Shown: positions 38,701 to 47,391 of the stretch, piece after piece
How positions within the stretch are numbered: the first letter of the stretch is position 1
Layout of the letters: each line of letters opens with the position of its first letter
DNA from: Achatina immaculata
Lineage: Eukaryota; Mollusca; Gastropoda; Stylommatophora; Achatinidae
Direction of reading: 5' to 3'
DNA: 64,000 nucleotides
NCBI GenBank assembly: GCA_009760885.1
Contig: CM019719.1
Span: 36,435,584 to 36,499,583, forward strand
Translations under genes and position numbers: made by a program
The notes under the pieces: generated by a model
What the model was told of the DNA's origin: nothing
What the model saw: only the letters and a program-made list of their open reading frames with translations
The model's database searches: none

Positions 38701-40624
38701 AAGCTGTAATAACGAAATATTAAAAGAGAAAGTCGAAAGAAAAAAAAGCTAGAGGTAGACAGAGGTGTAAATGGAAAGATAATGTACGAGAGTGGACAGA
38801 ATCCATCCTTGCACTGTGCACCATGAAGAAGAAGGATGGAAGATGCTGGAGATTACGATAAGGCTCATACTGATTATAGTGATGATGATGATGCCAATAT
38901 ACTTTTGTTACCAATAGTATCACTATTTAATACCGTGTCAAAGGTACAAACATGTAATAATCACATGCGTAATCCTTGTGAGAGACGATAACTGAGGTGG
39001 AGACAAAGGACACTTTTTAAACCGATGACCCACAGCTGACCATGACCCTATTCTATCTCCTGATAGAAAAAAAGAACGTCTCGAACAAGAGTTATCATAC
39101 CTCAAAGACCAATTTATAACTAAAATACTCTTAATTACGAAAACTGTAAGAATATATTAAATATGTAGACTTATCATTCAGAAGTACAAATACACATCCA
39201 GAATATGGTTCAATAAGGCCATTTAGCCATATTTAAACTGTACGAGCTCTTATTCGAAATATAAATTCAGCACATCCAAAGGTGACATTAATGCATATGA
39301 ATGAGTTGTATATAAGACTTCATAAGTCACTAAGAATGCAGGCAAAGCATCTAAAGCGGTTATACTGAAGATTTTATTCAGAGAAATCATACCATGCGTA
39401 TAATTTCCTGGAAATTATGTTGCATTCACGACTTTAGCTCCTGCCTAGAGAACCAATGATCATTAAATCTTTACAACTGAAGCTTTTGTTCTAACGCGAT
39501 TTATTGTTGATGTTTTTTTCTAAACAGTCGTTCTATCAGAGGGCCCTAGCCTGCCGGACCGTTCATGTGGCCAGAGTGTCCACAACAATTGCCAGCGTTT
39601 TCAGCTTGACTCTGGCCATCCCTCCGATCATCATGGGTTTTGCTGGATCAGCCGCTGGTGAGCTGTCGAGTGGACTCGTTTTTCTTTAGACATTAAGAGT
39701 AACTTAATAGGAATCGGAGAATGCTAGCACAGGAAAGCAGCAAATGGATGCATCAGCAGCAGGGCATCTTGCTTACAACCGAGAGGCCTACAGGAGAGCT
39801 GTTAGGAAGGCAAAGTTCCGCAAGGGACATGGAAATGACTGACTGACTGACTGACAGGAAGCCATAATGGTTAAAATTTAGCGAAGAATTAATTTAGTCA
39901 TAGTAATAATTTAAAACAGTGACTGTGGTGACAGACCCAGGGAAACAGAAATCAAGGAAGGCCCAGGACTAAGTGCTTTTGTTAAGGAAATTATGAAAGT
40001 GCTCAGAGACAAGGAATGCACGTGGAGGAAAGTAAAGAACAGGGAAGACTGGAGAGATTTCATCCTGGGCCTATTCTTCTCAATGAAGTGACGGGCAATA
40101 ATGATGTTGATGATGATGATGATAGGAATATGGGACTAATAATAATAATAATCAAGCCAAAAGCAGTTTTAACATTTGCGGTAATGGTACAGATAGTAAT
40201 TGTTATAACAGCAACCACAGTAAAGTGTTGTAGTAAGAAACAGCTGTAGTAGCACTTGTTGTTGTTGTTGTTGTTATTATTTAAATAGCAGTGGTAGTAG
40301 ACGGGTCCTATGAGAGAGAGAGGGGGGGGGGGGTCCAGCGAGTGAGGTCCAGGGTTTTTTATCATAGTTAAAGAATGGCCCTGGGTGGCATAAGAGGCCC
40401 AAAGTTGGGCAAAAAAAAGCTAAAGAGAGAGTTTTGTTACAATATTTCTCTCAGAGGCACTGACAGCAAATAGTAATAGTCGTAGTAGCAGAGTCAGTAT
40501 GTTATAACTGGCAACACTAGTAACAATAAGAGTAGTCATAGTAGCAGTAGCATTAGTGATAGCAGTACTCGTAGTAGTAGTAGTAATAGTAGTAGTAGTA
40601 GTAGTATTAGTAGTAGTAGTAGTC

Positions 40625-40678
<54 letters not shown>

Positions 40679-43600
40679 TTTGTAACTCTGTTACTCCTGC
40701 GAATCCTTTACATCTTTTCGAGTTTTTTTTCTTTTTACATTGTAATATTTTGCAGTAAATAACTTCTTTAACACATCACAGACTGGAATGCCACAGACTA
40801 CCGAGGCGAAGTACCCTTACCTGACAACATGAGAAGCTACATTCTTCCCTTGACTCTGACATACCTAACACCGCTTCCGGTCAGCATTATCGGAATCGGG
40901 GCCATCTCGGCGGCCGTCATGTCCTCGGCTGACTCTTGTATTCTCTCCACTAGTTCTGTTTTCGCCAAGAACATTTATGCTGACATAATAAGACCGCAGG
41001 TAAGGGTTATACCCTGGTATGCTGGGAACTGTGAGCACAGGTTGCATGGGATTGTATGGCTGATATATATATATAAAGTGGTTTTTAAATTTTATTTTTA
41101 AACAATTAGGTATATGTTTTTTTTCCTACGATTTTTAAGGAAACTGGTACTGAAAATTGAATACATTTGATGAAAATTATGTGGGGAAAAGGCAAAGTTA
41201 ATTCCGTGTGTTACAGAATAGTAAAGGTTGAAACCATCACAACAGCGTGGAATATAAATTGGAAGTGTGTCAAGGAAGACTGAAGGAGAATGCGATTGGA
41301 GAAGGCCTGATGCTATGACACTAGAGGAGACTACCAGACTAACTGATTCAGAGCATATTACACAGAAATTTGTAAAGGTACATGATCGTTCACGTCATTC
41401 TTAGAAAAAAGCTTTTATGAAATGAATTTCATGCGTGCACGCGGTGCAACAAAAACTTTGTTACCAGTGATATCACTTTTAGAAATTCCCGAACATTGCT
41501 ATGTTTATTTCTGCAGTCCCCCCCCCCCCCCCCCCCATCTCTCTCTCTCTCTCTCTCTCTCAAGACACACACACGCACACATATCATTCTTTATATCAAA
41601 TAACTATATTTTCTATTTCCCAGCTTAAGATTCTCTTCCGTCACACATAACCACATATATCAAATATAGAAATACTGGTATAGTAAACGGAGATAATTCT
41701 TATCTCATATAGACTTTTAGACAGTCAGTTTTAGTTCCTTTCACACACTGGCTTTTAGACATTTCATTTAGTTACATGACAGCAATACGAAATAGTATTA
41801 CGACTGTGTTTATTGTGTTACATTTTTTTTAACTGAATAGAATGTTTGGGCACTAGCTGAAGCCGTGTTTGCTGAGTGTTTCTGGATTAGTTATTCACCG
41901 TCTCCAGCCATCCTTCACTTCCAAGCTCTTTCAAACCTAAAGCTGGCAACACACTGACACAGAAGTCAAGTCAGTCCTGAGTATCACTTGACATGAGGTT
42001 TTATTGATGAATCGAATGAAAATGAAGATGGTGATGACGATATTCTGACCCCCGGTAGGCTGTCCTGCCACATGGCGAGTCTATTCATACTTCCACAACT
42101 CCAGTAACATATAAACATCCATTTTCTCGACAGAGACATCACAAAAAGCCATCCTCTCAGGTACACATCCAAACGTAGGCTGCCTGCCTACTCAGGTCTC
42201 TCCCACAATTCTCTGTCACGCGTTTCACAGCCCACATGACATTCTAGAAGGTTCTCTACCCACCACGGTAAAGGTGAAAAAGAGAGTCATAACAATTGTC
42301 CTTTCTGTAAAAAACAACAGTTATCTCCAATATAATGCTATAAATAACTCAGTTGTCAAAATTCATTTCTAATAGTTTCTTTTTTTTTTGTCTTTTGGTT
42401 CCTTTCTCATTTAACAGTCTGAGCTTTTGTTTTTATTACTGTTATTTTCCTTAGGTACAACTGTTGCGACTGATTGTACAGAATACATTGTTAATGTTAT
42501 TTTCAGTAAAGACAGTATTGGTGTATATTATGCAAATTTAAAAGAACTGGAAGCAACGAAAATTATGCATATACACACACACACACATTTCTTCTCACGC
42601 TCTTCAAAACAGCTGATATTGTATGCATGAAATTTTAGTTCCATAAATTTTAAATATAGAGCACATTCATTTCATTCATAATTCATTCATTCATGTGCAT
42701 GTCTCTTGCGGAACTTTACCTCCCTAACAGTACTCCTGTAGATCTCTCGGTTGTAAGCAAGATGCCTTGCTGCTGATGCATCGATTTGCAGATCATCAAC
42801 GATGTCTTGCAGCCATCTTCGCCTTGGTCTTCCTATCTTTCTTTTTCCCACTATGTACCCTTCCAAGACGGTCTTCTCTAGATTATCATGACGTTTAATG
42901 TGTCTAAAATATTTACGTTTTCTCTCTTTAATCCTCGTTACTAGCCAGATTTCTTCAATATTAAGTTCAATATTAAGAGCACATTCACTACAAAATAATT
43001 AATAGAATACATTGCGAGAGAAGTAATCAATTCTCTGCAAGAGTATAAATCAACTGCGAAGAGAAGCCAAGAATGAACTGCATGAGAAGTTATAAATAAA
43101 TCTGGTGAAGATAAAACAAACGAGAAGAAACTGTATGCCATTTGTTTCTTTCTAGGCCACAGAGATAGAACTAATCTGGGTCCTGCGAATCTCAATCCTT
43201 GTGGTTGGAGGACTAGGCACGCTCATCGCTGTGTTCTCCAAGACCATCTACGGGCTGTACATCCTGTGCTCCGATCTCATGTACGTGGTCCTGTTCCCTC
43301 AGCTGGCGATCGTCCTGTGGATGCCTAGCTCCAACGCCTACGGCTGTCTGTCTGGATTCTTCACTTCTCTCATTCTGCGGCTCTTAAGCGGGGAACCCGT
43401 TCTAGGGATAGCCCCAGTGATCAAATATCCGTACTTTGACGAGAGCTCGCAAAGCCAGTTGTTTCCTTTCAGGACATTCGCTATGTTGATTGGAACATTG
43501 TGCATCGTTTTGATTTCCATGGCAACAAATGCAATATTTATGAAAGGAATTCTGCCTAAAAAATACGACTTTCTCAAATGCTACCGGCAAAGAACTATAA

Positions 43601-43689
43601 AAATAAGATACAAAAAAAGTGACATACATTCAGATTCGGAAAAAATGCAGACAATCACACTGAATGGCACGATGAATGATATTGACTAG
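20610..43689 (+). CDS. SLC5A7-like: High-affinity choline transporter 1-like, copy 1 (whole gene, 8 exons)
   Basis: Coding exons 20610-20775, 27660-27767, 28176-28331, 28929-29077, 37008-37154, 39528-39657, 40782-40999 and 43156-43689 total 1608 bases, giving 535 residues plus stop; every junction keeps frame (phases 1,1,1,0,0,1,0). The family is SLC5 (sodium/solute symporters). CHT1 takes choline back into cholinergic terminals with sodium and chloride and limits acetylcholine synthesis. Seen: [10 protein letters not shown] (60-69), QAPIGY (80-85), YVTMFDPFQ (105-113), GLYSVAYTD in exon 4, GGIPWQ (237-242), a DWNAT glycosylation sequon (286-290) where human CHT1 has [14 protein letters not shown] (329-337) and [11 protein letters not shown] (397-407). 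Human CHT1 is 580 residues; the difference is mostly a shorter C-terminal tail. Start chosen because ATACTG-free upstream sequence gives no earlier in-frame Met and aaaATG has A at -3; copy 2 starts at the same place. It could be a divergent paralogue rather than the main neuronal CHT. Confidence 0.93.
21240..23165 (-). mobile_element. R2-type (restriction-like endonuclease) LINE, 5'-truncated, in copy 1 intron 1
   Basis: Minus strand, several frames. 22967-23152 gives [20 protein letters not shown] and 22721-22966 gives [14 protein letters not shown], the reverse transcriptase palm with the FADD-type box as FMDD. Then [16 protein letters not shown], the long open block 21576-22301 with a CCHC knuckle ([17 protein letters not shown]), [11 protein letters not shown] and RPDIVVYS, and further down [24 protein letters not shown], then R-x-x-x-x-VL, then RPD matches the C-terminal endonuclease of R2/NeSL-like LINEs. 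Stops and shifts at about 22740, 22600, 22310, 21575 and 22966 inactivate it. Confidence 0.85.
23166..23855. other. Intron 1 of copy 1; nothing recognised
   Basis: AT-rich, no open stretch or repeat family assigned. Confidence 0.5.
23856..24020. repeat. 33-bp minisatellite, left part
   Basis: About five units resembling gttacaataaaatctagcta plus caaataacaactc. The same array resumes at 25425 after two SINE insertions. Confidence 0.85.
24021..24272 (+). mobile_element. tRNA-derived SINE, complete-looking
   Basis: Starts with a tRNA-like head (box A-like aagtggttagtgcactgg, box B-like ggattcgaatccgac), then a body with cccagtcacccagct, gggaaggaaaatcggccagg and gacaggtcaaggaaaatata, and a tail tttacctttatc. 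Flanked by ttacaat on both sides (24014-24020 and 24273-24279), a likely target-site duplication within the minisatellite. Confidence 0.85.
24287..24373 (+). mobile_element. tRNA-derived SINE, head half
   Basis: tRNA-like head (gaagtggttaccgcactag, ggttcggatccgaccgg). The body resumes at 25248-25420, so the SINE is split by about 870 bases of other sequence. Confidence 0.75.
24374..25247. other. Insert splitting a SINE; unclassified non-coding element
   Basis: No open frame of note. Short islands (ctgggctctcttggccc, cccatccaatat, aacccaggttcccc) recur in similar order at 45500-46700, suggesting a diverged dispersed element. No terminal repeats or target duplication could be fixed. Confidence 0.5.
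25248..25422 (+). mobile_element. tRNA-derived SINE, body and tail half
   Basis: Continues the SINE of 24287-24373: gccccagtcacccagtttta, gggaaggaaaaagcggccag, gacaggtcaaagaaaatatg, tail ggttatccttttt, followed by the next minisatellite unit. Confidence 0.75.
25425..26235. repeat. 33-bp minisatellite, right part
   Basis: About 24 units resembling gttacattaaactctagcta plus caaataacaacta. A central block (about 25735-25935) is nearly identical between units, showing recent homogenisation. Confidence 0.95.
26236..27050. other. Intron 1 of copy 1; nothing recognised
   Basis: AT-rich with an AT/ACAT microsatellite at about 26979-27030. Confidence 0.5.
27058..27083 (-). mobile_element. Ultra-short LINE family B tail insertion (26 bp)
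   Basis: The 26 bases are the extreme 3' end of LINE B in reverse orientation (cattcatttgcatgtccct), flanked by TGATACAC at 27050-27057 and 27084-27091. It looks like a target-primed insertion that aborted after about 25 bases. Confidence 0.7.
27126..27373 (-). mobile_element. LINE family B, 3' fragment
   Basis: Reverse complement of the B tail: gcatgtccc at the left, then RPRRRW-type coding (ttcaccttggtcttcctctc) and the KYSGHIK region. Flanked by TTATTGAAA at 27117-27125 and 27374-27382. Lies about 290 bases before exon 2. Confidence 0.88.
27660..27767 (+). CDS. SLC5A7-like: CHT1-like copy 1, exon 2
   Basis: 108 bases, phase 1 at both ends, residues 56-91. It reads [20 protein letters not shown] then [16 protein letters not shown], covering helices 2 and 3 with the family-typical GGGYING and QAPIGY motifs. 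Compared with human CHT1 the loop between the motifs is two residues shorter, a deletion shared with copy 2. Acceptor catag, donor GTCAGT. Confidence 0.93.
28176..28331 (+). CDS. SLC5A7-like: CHT1-like copy 1, exon 3
   Basis: 156 bases, phase 1 to 1, residues 92-143. Preceded by a long pyrimidine tract and ctgcag; followed by GTAAGA. It encodes [20 protein letters not shown] and then [20 protein letters not shown], matching the CHT family loop YVTMLDPFQ and helix 4 with a conserved FW pair (134-135). Confidence 0.95.
28555..28770 (+). mobile_element. LINE family B, 3' fragment in copy 1 intron 3
   Basis: Contains attaaacgtcac, the aagaggaagaccaaggcgaa block, the QDIVDDLRM segment, agggaggcagagttcc and the tail aatgaatgaatgaa. 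Several small deletions. No clear flanking duplication. Confidence 0.82.
28929..29077 (+). CDS. SLC5A7-like: CHT1-like copy 1, exon 4
   Basis: 149 bases, enters in phase 1 and leaves in phase 0, residues 144-193. It encodes [20 protein letters not shown] followed by [20 protein letters not shown] and [10 protein letters not shown], the helix 5-6 region. [11 protein letters not shown] is identical to human CHT1. Acceptor atcatcag, donor GTAAGG. Confidence 0.95.
29078..31420. other. Intron 4 of copy 1, first part
   Basis: No host exon recognised. About 30440-30850 on the minus strand resembles a LINE C-terminus ([17 protein letters not shown], then [12 protein letters not shown] and a [12 protein letters not shown] stretch), with stops. 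The remainder is AT-rich. Confidence 0.5.
31424..31660 (-). mobile_element. LINE family D, 3' fragment
   Basis: Reverse complement of the LINE D end: ATC/GAT tail (31424-31465), cgcctttcactcccttgagg (ALKGVKG), then the REAW and TWRREI region. Matches 10000-10170 closely. Confidence 0.8.
31661..32290 (+). mobile_element. LINE family F, 3' part
   Basis: Decayed frame with [41 protein letters not shown], then the C-terminus [13 protein letters not shown] and IANAVLHGS. Stops at several places. Related copy at 60350-60862, and a tail at 12640-12718. Confidence 0.75.
32291..33474. other. Intron 4, repeat-rich
   Basis: Contains a GTT/CTT microsatellite (32524-32582) and a 31-bp repeat of about six units (32805-32985; unit includes tgtgaattctcgatctgttg). 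No gene. Confidence 0.6.
33475..34405. repeat. 32-bp minisatellite
   Basis: About 29 units resembling attgatacaattacggatat plus acttcctcagtc. Variants (aattatgg, agttacag; cttcctc, cttcttc) alternate in patches, which shows block duplications within the array. Confidence 0.95.
34600..34840. repeat. Short foldback-like repeat, family FB2
   Basis: The left end (acaatccagcatttcgacaa) is the near reverse complement of the right end (gccgaaatattggattgttg). The right arm is shared with 4970-5130. Confidence 0.55.
34841..35284. other. Intron 4; nothing recognised
   Basis: No open stretch or assigned repeat. Confidence 0.45.
35290..35575 (+). mobile_element. tRNA-derived SINE, second subfamily
   Basis: tRNA-like head (ggctggttagcagagtggtt, ggctcggtttactaatcc), body ccccgggatcacccaggttc, gggaaggaaaagcgcctggg, gaaggtcacggaaaatacgg, and tail ending in a T run and acctttta. 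The same structure occurs at 48245-48530. Confidence 0.85.
35580..36512. other. Intron 4; nothing recognised
   Basis: AT-rich, no supported coding or repeat family. Confidence 0.5.
36527..36865 (+). mobile_element. LINE family B, 3' fragment with perfect target-site duplication
   Basis: Open frame from 36527 ([54 protein letters not shown]) without a stop until the natural end, then a GAT-rich tail. Flanked by the 14-base duplication TAGTTTTATGAAAA at 36513-36526 and 36866-36879. It lies 142 bases before exon 5 and looks recent. Confidence 0.93.
37008..37154 (+). CDS. SLC5A7-like: CHT1-like copy 1, exon 5
   Basis: 147 bases, phase 0 to 0, residues 194-242. It starts [15 protein letters not shown], aligned to the ISVPFALSHPAV stretch of human CHT1, then a variable extracellular loop, then [17 protein letters not shown] of helix 7. 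Acceptor atattag, donor GTGAGC. It lies about 7.9 kb after exon 4, across an intron full of LINE fragments and a minisatellite. Confidence 0.95.
37257..37477 (+). mobile_element. LINE family C, 3' fragment in intron 5
   Basis: Near-identical in sequence to the reverse complement of 8036-8310: aagctatcaagtggaacaca, the [12 protein letters not shown] region and cggcacgggaaggatataag. Flanked by AATAAAGTAGT at 37246-37256 and 37478-37488. One hundred bases downstream of the exon 5 donor. Confidence 0.93.
37528..38520 (+). mobile_element. LINE family A, with reverse transcriptase catalytic box
   Basis: Encodes [20 protein letters not shown], then [13 protein letters not shown] with an intact YADD catalytic motif (37685-37700), [51 protein letters not shown] and the family A C-terminus with a GAA/GAT tail. 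A frame change near 37880 and stops near 38250-38300 inactivate it. ACAAAATA at 37520-37527 and 38521-38528 may be its target-site duplication. Confidence 0.9.
38530..39527. other. Intron 5, remainder
   Basis: 38660-38730 resembles an FB1 foldback end (cttactgcagtaaagctgta). 38735-38895 resembles a LINE C-terminus ([12 protein letters not shown]) with a GAT tail. Otherwise nothing recognised. Confidence 0.5.
39528..39657 (+). CDS. SLC5A7-like: CHT1-like copy 1, exon 6
   Basis: 130 bases, phase 0 to 1, residues 243-285. It reads [20 protein letters not shown] then [20 protein letters not shown], matching the YFQRVLSS segment and helix 8 of human CHT1. Acceptor ctaaacag, donor GTGAGC. Confidence 0.94.
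39735..39860 (+). mobile_element. LINE family B, 3' fragment in intron 6
   Basis: Last 120 bases of LINE B (caaatggatgcatcagcagc, gaggcctacaggagagctgt, aagggacatg) with a TGAC tail. Candidate 7-base duplication ACAGGAA on both sides. Confidence 0.85.
39945..40130 (+). mobile_element. LINE family D, 3' fragment in intron 6
   Basis: Contains aaattatgaaagtgctcaga, gcacgtggaggaaagtaaag and a GAT tail, matching 10010-10130. Confidence 0.75.
40560..40680. repeat. (AGT)n microsatellite in intron 6
   Basis: About 38 AGT units, with few interruptions, ending about 100 bases before exon 7. Confidence 0.95.
40782..40999 (+). CDS. SLC5A7-like: CHT1-like copy 1, exon 7
   Basis: 218 bases, phase 1 to 0, residues 286-358. 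It begins [16 protein letters not shown] (glycosylated loop), then helix 9 and the highly conserved [20 protein letters not shown] stretch, whose serine and aspartate residues belong to the SLC5 sodium-binding helix. The exon ends ADIIRPQ. Acceptor acatcacag, donor GTAAGG. Confidence 0.95.
41000..42657. other. Intron 7; no gene seen
   Basis: C-run and TC repeat at 41518-41563. No repeat family assigned; no coding potential supported. Confidence 0.5.
42670..42975 (-). mobile_element. LINE family B, 3' fragment with target-site duplication, intron 7
   Basis: Reverse complement of the B tail from cattcattcatgtgcatgtc through ccttggtcttcctat to the [13 protein letters not shown] region. Flanked by AGAGCACATTCA at 42658-42669 and 42976-42987. 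Ends 181 bases before exon 8. Confidence 0.92.
43156..43689 (+). CDS. SLC5A7-like: CHT1-like copy 1, exon 8 (terminal)
   Basis: Residues 359-535 and the stop codon TAG. It covers helices 10-13: [42 protein letters not shown] (with Glu438 at the position of the family GGEP glutamate) and [19 protein letters not shown]. The cytoplasmic tail after about residue 500 is basic then polar (about 40 residues) and ends GTMNDID. I do not see the dileucine-like TILVK endocytosis signal known from human CHT1. Acceptor tttctag. Confidence 0.95.
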   Translation, partial: ATEIELIWVLRISILVVGGLGTLIAVFSKTIYGLYILCSDLMYVVLFPQLAIVLWMPSSNAYGCLSGFFTSLILRLLSGEPVLGIAPVIKYPYFDESSQSQLFPFRTFAMLIGTLCIVLISMATNAIFMKGILPKKYDFLKCYRQRTIKIRYKKSDIHSDSEKMQTITLNGTMNDID

Positions 43690-43729
43690 TAAAGTTTAAC
43701 AACTTCCACTCAAAGATTGTTATCATATG

Positions 43730-43735
43730 AATAAA
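43730..43735 (+). promoter_or_regulatory. Polyadenylation signal AATAAA of CHT1-like copy 1
   Basis: A perfect AATAAA 40 bases after the stop codon, followed by a T-rich stretch from about 43765. It implies a very short 3' UTR if used. Confidence 0.6.
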
Positions 43736-45490
43736 GAAAAATCTCACAATGTTTCATATTGTTATACTCTTTTTTATGCATGTAATGTGTATGTGAGTGT
43801 ATTTATTTATTTGAAAAAAAAGATCGCTTTTCCATTTTGTTTAGGATGTAAAATGTCCATTGGGATTAAACTCACTTCTTCATTAGTCAACATTATAACG
43901 CCCAGTGGTCGACTGTTTTCTTTTTATGGCATCGGAATAGAAGAAGACATTTTCTAGAATGAAAGAGATAAAAGAAATAACATGTTCGAAGGATAACGAT
44001 TCTTATCTTTTTAGCTGAAGTTACAAAGAATGTTGCCCTCTCAAGTCAAAGAGGTAACTTTTGATGTTATTTTATTCCCTGTAATTTTTCTGACCTGTTG
44101 ACACACTATAGGTCCTGCCAACCGCGTCTTGTAGCACTGGAGCGCTGAATTTCCTCATTACCTAATTAAATGAAGCGAATCGCCCAGCATCATCTATTTG
44201 TCCCGTCAAACACTGAAAGGTATTATGAGGAAGGAGACAAGACAAAACAAACTTTTGTTTAAGCATCTCTCCCCTCCACCCCCCACTCCCCCAAACCTAT
44301 CGGTCTGCAGACGAAGATCCACCACCATCGTCAACACAGAGAAGAAGGAAACACAACAGACTGGCCGCCTTTTCCATTTCCTAGCTTTCCTTCTAATACG
44401 AGCACATGTTTAGATTTAAAAACAAAAATCTCCCGTTTACAAAGTGTGTGTGCTAGGATTATGGTGGTTAAAAGAAAACATCGCCACATTCCCACTGTCA
44501 TTGTTTTTATGCATTTCAAAAGGTAAAAAGAAAACAAGCCACATTCTTCTGGTATTGTTTCTTGCTGTGGAGATTAATATTTTAGATGACTAAGTAGGCA
44601 AAATATAAAGTATTCAAATCTCGAAAAATACCCAGCGAAGGTGTTTATTAAGGATATTTTTTGTTTGTTTGTTTGATCCTGGGATTTTTCTTGGTAGTGA
44701 AAGAATTAAAATTATAATTGAATAAAAATGAATTGTGTTCAGCCTCTATATTTATTTAAAGATCCTGGACTACCTGTGAAATGTTTGTTAATACAGTATA
44801 ATTCTGATAGCTACAACCAATTCTATCATAATCTAGTAACACAGAGCATTTTTTTAAAATGAACAGCGGACAAAAACGTGATTATATTTATTCCGCCTGG
44901 AAAATGGAGTTGGAAAATGAGATCTGAAATGGAGTGATGACTTTAAAACTTCAAGATTATCCGTCTTCATGTGATAGATTATACTCTTTAACCAAGGGGG
45001 CGTAATTACACATTTTGGTAAAACGGACTACGAAGAAACTGGTTCAAGTTATGCACCTTTGCACGCTATGCCGTTCAGTACCGATATGTTCAAAGCACAG
45101 AAAAAGTAGTAAGAACTTGTATTGACCTTTGAAATGTTCCATACTACGAAAAATAGATTAAGAAGTATACACATTCAAGAATTTTCTTGTTCTGGTAGCT
45201 TGTGATTAGTTCCTATTTTGAAAACAATGCCAAATTGTGCGTATACGAACATACATAATACACACATACATGCATAAATACAAAGCATGCGGAATACATC
45301 CATGCAGGGATCAATGTATTGTTACACATATGAACATACGTAAAATACATATATACATAAACACAAGGGGGTGCCGAAAGAAAGAACTCCAGTGTTTCAT
45401 TTAAGCATATTTCTCAAATTTCAGTTCAAAACCTTACCAGTGTTACAGACAATAATAAAAGCGTATGTTGTCCAGTTCTGCTCCCAAATA
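43736..45490. other. Intergenic, downstream of CHT1-like copy 1; nothing recognised
   Basis: AT-rich with short open stretches only; no gene, no repeat family assigned. Confidence 0.5.
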
Positions 45491-46149
45491 TGTTGTAAAC
45501 TTGGGACAATGTTGGGGAGGGACAAGACCCTCAACCCAACTGCAGCTCCAAATCCATGGCCTATGTTCCGTCGTACTGGGTGACCAGGCATAAACTATTT
45601 AACTATACAACCCAGGGTTCCCCTCCCAGGACAACACTACAGGCCAGTTTTGTAACTTATATGCATTTAACACATTACATAACATACACTACACATGGCA
45701 AAAGTCAGCTGGTCAAGTATTTCTGTATTTATTAACACTTCTACACATAACAAGGACGCCACGTGGACACGTAGACACAAGACAACAGCATGTATCATAA
45801 GGAATGCATTGCAACATGATACACACACATATATATATATATATAGATACTGTAACATATTAAAAAATGACGTGTATCATCAGGCCAACATAATTATAAT
45901 TAAACACGACATGGATCATCATTGTAATACACTACTCTCTATGGATAACTAAGATATATAGGGGCCAGATGCTGGCCCGGGCTCTCTTGGCCCCACAAGC
46001 AATTTCACACACGTTCATCTAGCGGTGCCCTCGCACTTATTGACCTCGCCTACTGCCTAAACGTATCCTTCCGGAAATCACGATGTGCTACTACACTTCT
46101 GCAAATTGAGCACTGCTGCCATGCTCATCACCACATATATAATCTTGAT
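45491..46149. other. Unclassified non-coding block related to 24374-25247
   Basis: Contains aacccagggttcccctccc, cgggctctcttggcccc and, past the minisatellite at 46645-46665, cccatccaatatctgg, in the same order as in 24374-25247. No open frame. Confidence 0.45.
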
Positions 46150-46570
46150 CTCCTGGTGTGCTAGTGCACTGGAATAATTACTTCACAGTTTTGGTGTGCT
46201 AAATGCAATGGAATAATTACTTCACAATTCTGGTGTGCTAAATGCACTGGAATAATTACTTCACAATTCCGGTTTGCTAATTGCACTGGAATAATTACTT
46301 CACAATTCCGGTGTGCTAATTGCACTGGAATAATTACTTCACAATTCTGGCGTGCTAAATGCACTGGAATAATTACTTCAAAATTCCGGTGTGCTAAATG
46401 CACTGGAATAATTACTTCACAATTTTGATATGCTAAATGCAGTGGAATAATTACTTCACACTTCTGGTGTGCTAATCGCACTGGAATAATCACTTCACAA
46501 TTCTGGTGTGCTAATTGCAATGGAATAATTACTTCACAATTCTGGTGTGCTAACTGCAATGGAATAATTG
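46150..46570. repeat. 39-bp minisatellite
   Basis: About 11 units resembling actggaataattacttcaca plus attctggtgtgctaaatgc. Because 39 is divisible by three and the unit has no stop on the minus strand, a 132-codon frame with 13-residue repeats (LAHQNCEVIIPVH) appears; not taken as a gene. Confidence 0.95.
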
Positions 46571-47390
46571 CAGCAGCTGCTGATCTCCGGATACGGTTGC
46601 GACATATATGTTATCCTTACAAATGAGGGCTAATGGACCTTTGTATGTGCCCATCCAATATCTGGCGACAATCCTTGAATCAGCTAGACTCTCCAATTAT
46701 GCGATAAGGACATACTCTACGACACATGATGATTTTCACAACACATATGTTTATTGCGAGGCGGGCAGGCCAAGTATTAAAATGCACTCAGTCGCCATTG
46801 CCTCTGTGTTCGCTCTCCTCCCAGTATGTAAAAACGTTTTCCTGTATACCAGGTCTTCACATTCGTCACGTGGCGAGACGCGCGCAGACAGACTTTCTCT
46901 ATTTCTGAGCACGCGGCTCGTCTACAATTTGTCAGAGAAAGAAAATGGTCGTAAAAAGAGTTTTAATTTGTTAATCATGATCGCACCACATGTAAAACTG
47001 CAATGCTCCTTGCCGTCTCTTGTCTGCGATTGAACACCTAAACAAAATAGGTGAGAAGCGTGTGAAAGTTTTCTGTGAATTATTTCAGAGTAATTATCTT
47101 TCGTGATTTAATAATTCACTGTGCGTGTCCCCACCTTAAAAAAATGTGACAAATATATTTTCCTTCGCTCTAGCAAAGTTATATAATTTAGGGTAAAGAA
47201 GTGATAAAAAGACTCTACAAGCAGTATATGCAAATGTTTCTACTATATTTTTTTAAAAAATTCGATACATCACTATAGATGACAATTTTATTGGAAAATA
47301 TCCCAGGAAACTAATGTTAACGAATTGAACATACGAAAAATAAAAATTAATTACCCAAAGGAAAATAGTTTTTTTTAAAATTAAGTATAT
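46571..47390. other. Intergenic; open stretch at 46608-47033 unassigned
   Basis: The 141-codon plus-strand frame has no recognisable domain. It carries the cccatccaatat island shared with 24910, so it is probably repeat DNA. Confidence 0.4.
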
Positions 47391-47391
47391 A

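Noticed and set aside
46161..46559. 132-codon minus-strand frame with 13-residue repeats
   Set aside because: Caused by the 39-bp minisatellite.
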